From assembly GCA_036274615.1 (NCBI GenBank), contig DASUFK010000281.1, positions 1 to 22,581 of the forward strand: DNA of 22,581 nt. The letters run 5' to 3'. The first letter of the stretch is position 1. Each line of letters begins with the position of its first letter. The notes under the pieces are model-generated. The model made no database searches and had not been told where the DNA came from. It saw only the letters and a program-made list of their open reading frames with translations. Positions 21,638-22,581 of the stretch are shown here, piece after piece. The translations under genes and the position numbers were made by a program. The DNA is from FEN-1219 sp036274615 (lineage in GTDB: Bacteria; Pseudomonadota; Gammaproteobacteria; Steroidobacterales; Rariloculaceae).

Positions 21638-22581
21638 GTGTCGGATAGAGCAGTCCTACTCGATCAACTGCGGATCGAGCGGCCCGCGGAAGCCGAAGCC
21701 GGCGGCCCGCGTTGGTGGTTATGGATCGTCGTTGCTGTCGTGGTCGCGGTGCTCGGCGCCTCCGGTTGGTGGTACTTCACGCAGCGCGGCATCGTCGTGA
21801 GCGCCGCTGTGGCGCAGCCCGCGCCCGCTGACCTGCCCGTGGGTCCTGGCTCGATCCTCGATGCGTCCGGTTACGTGGTGGCGCGGCGGCAGGCCACCGT
21901 CTCCTCCAAGATCATGGGCAAGGTCGTGGAGGTGTCGATCGAGGAAGGTCAGCGCGTCGAGCGCGACCAGATCATCGCCCGGCTCGACGACACGAACGCG
22001 CGAGCGGCCCTTGCGCAGTCGCTCGCGCAGCGCGAGCAGACGAAGGCCAACCTGAACGCTGCGGAAGTCGCATTCGAGAACGCCGGGCCCACGTTCCAGC
22101 GCAACCGGCAGCAATACGAGCGCGCGATCATCAGCGCTCAAGCGTTCGACACCGCCAAGGCCAGCTACGATGCCGCGCGCACCAGCCTGGACATCGCCCG
22201 GCGGGCGGTGGAGGTGGCGGAAGCCACCGTGACGTACGCGCAGCGCAATCTCGAAGACACCGTGGTGCGCGCGCCGTTCGCGGGCGTCGTCACCGTCAAG
22301 GCGGCGCAGGAAGGCGAGATGTTGTCGCCTAACTCTGCCGGCGGCGGCTACACGCGCACCGGCGTCGGCACGATCGTCGACATGCAATCGCTCGAGGTCG
22401 AGGTCGACGTGAGCGAGAACTTCATCAACCGCGTTCACCCGGACCAGAGCGTGAACGTGAAGCTCAACGCCTATCCGGACTGGGACATCCCCGCGCGCGT
22501 GATCGCGATCATCCCGACGGCCGACCGCGCCAAGGCCACCGTGAAGGTGCGCGTGGGCTTCGAGCTGGGCGATCCGCGGAT
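21638..22581 (+). CDS. HlyD/MacA-type efflux periplasmic adaptor subunit (partial, C-terminus beyond right edge)
   Basis: Membrane-fusion protein that bridges an inner-membrane exporter (ABC or RND type) to an outer-membrane channel. The frame is open for 314 codons to the window edge. A short charged cytoplasmic N-terminus precedes one membrane anchor (about 26-46, WWLWIVVAVVVAVLGASGWW). The first half of the lipoyl-like barrel-sandwich is at 78-118 (GKVVEVSIEEGQRVERDQII) and an alpha-helical hairpin at 118-204. The second lipoyl half is at about 205-230 (DTVVRAPFAGVVTVKAAQEG), then a beta-barrel with DVSENFINRVHPDQSV. An uncleaved anchor fits MacA/HlyD-type adaptors, and I expect an ABC or RND pump gene next, outside the window. 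The GTG start is supported by GGGGAGG (21627-21633) four bases upstream. Confidence 0.92.
   Translation, partial: MSDRAVLLDQLRIERPAEAEAGGPRWWLWIVVAVVVAVLGASGWWYFTQRGIVVSAAVAQPAPADLPVGPGSILDASGYVVARRQATVSSKIMGKVVEVSIEEGQRVERDQIIARLDDTNARAALAQSLAQREQTKANLNAAEVAFENAGPTFQRNRQQYERAIISAQAFDTAKASYDAARTSLDIARRAVEVAEATVTYAQRNLEDTVVRAPFAGVVTVKAAQEGEMLSPNSAGGGYTRTGVGTIVDMQSLEVEVDVSENFINRVHPDQSVNVKLNAYPDWDIPARVIAIIPTADRAKATVKVRVGFELGDPR

Overview
The window is GC-rich, densely coded chromosomal DNA, most likely from a gammaproteobacterium. The evidence is a type II secretion gspC-gspD pair, a ClpS-ClpA-IF1-Aat-FtsK-LolA-SerS block that resembles the pseudomonad gene order as I remember it, and the 72-residue IF-1. 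A Steroidobacterales/Nevskiales-like or related uncultured lineage is a guess from composition and gene order. I see no phage, insertion sequence, CRISPR array, tRNA or rRNA.

Layout. (1) 1-2669, minus strand: start of a type II secretion operon, gspC followed by a translationally coupled gspD that runs off the left edge. (2) 2670-2842: divergent regulatory gap with two clear palindromes. (3) 2843-5493, plus: clpS-clpA, overlapping by one base. (4) 5490-7673, minus: a FemAB/GNAT-like gene, aat and infA. clpA and infA end in the same CTAG. Together clpS, clpA and aat supply the bacterial N-degron pathway: Aat adds Leu/Phe to N-termini, ClpS recognises them, ClpA unfolds the substrate. (5) 7828-12482, plus: ftsK, lolA, a small VanZ-like membrane protein and serS; the first three use TTG starts. 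(6) 12605-19423, plus: a three-gene peptide-ligase/transglutaminase cluster. It encodes transglutaminase + DUF2126 putative amidoligase (1099 aa), circularly permuted ATP-grasp + alpha-E (863 aa), and a second transglutaminase (297 aa). (7) 19395-21224, minus: a soluble triple-PAS NarL-type histidine kinase whose 3' end overlaps the cluster's last gene by 29 bp. (8) 21225-21637: a 413-bp divergent gap with many inverted repeats and a sigma-54-like promoter. (9) 21638 to the right edge, plus: start of a HlyD/MacA-type efflux adaptor.

The best candidate for a poorly understood system is region 6. All three genes keep the key residues I can check, two are fused by a GTGA stop-start overlap, and the substrate of such clusters is, to my knowledge, unknown. 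The family combination itself has been described in comparative genomics of amidoligases, so the cluster is uncharacterised rather than new. The second lead is the palindrome-rich 413-bp gap with its -24/-12 promoter. Many other long reading frames, especially antisense to the large genes, are GC-driven shadows and were left out.
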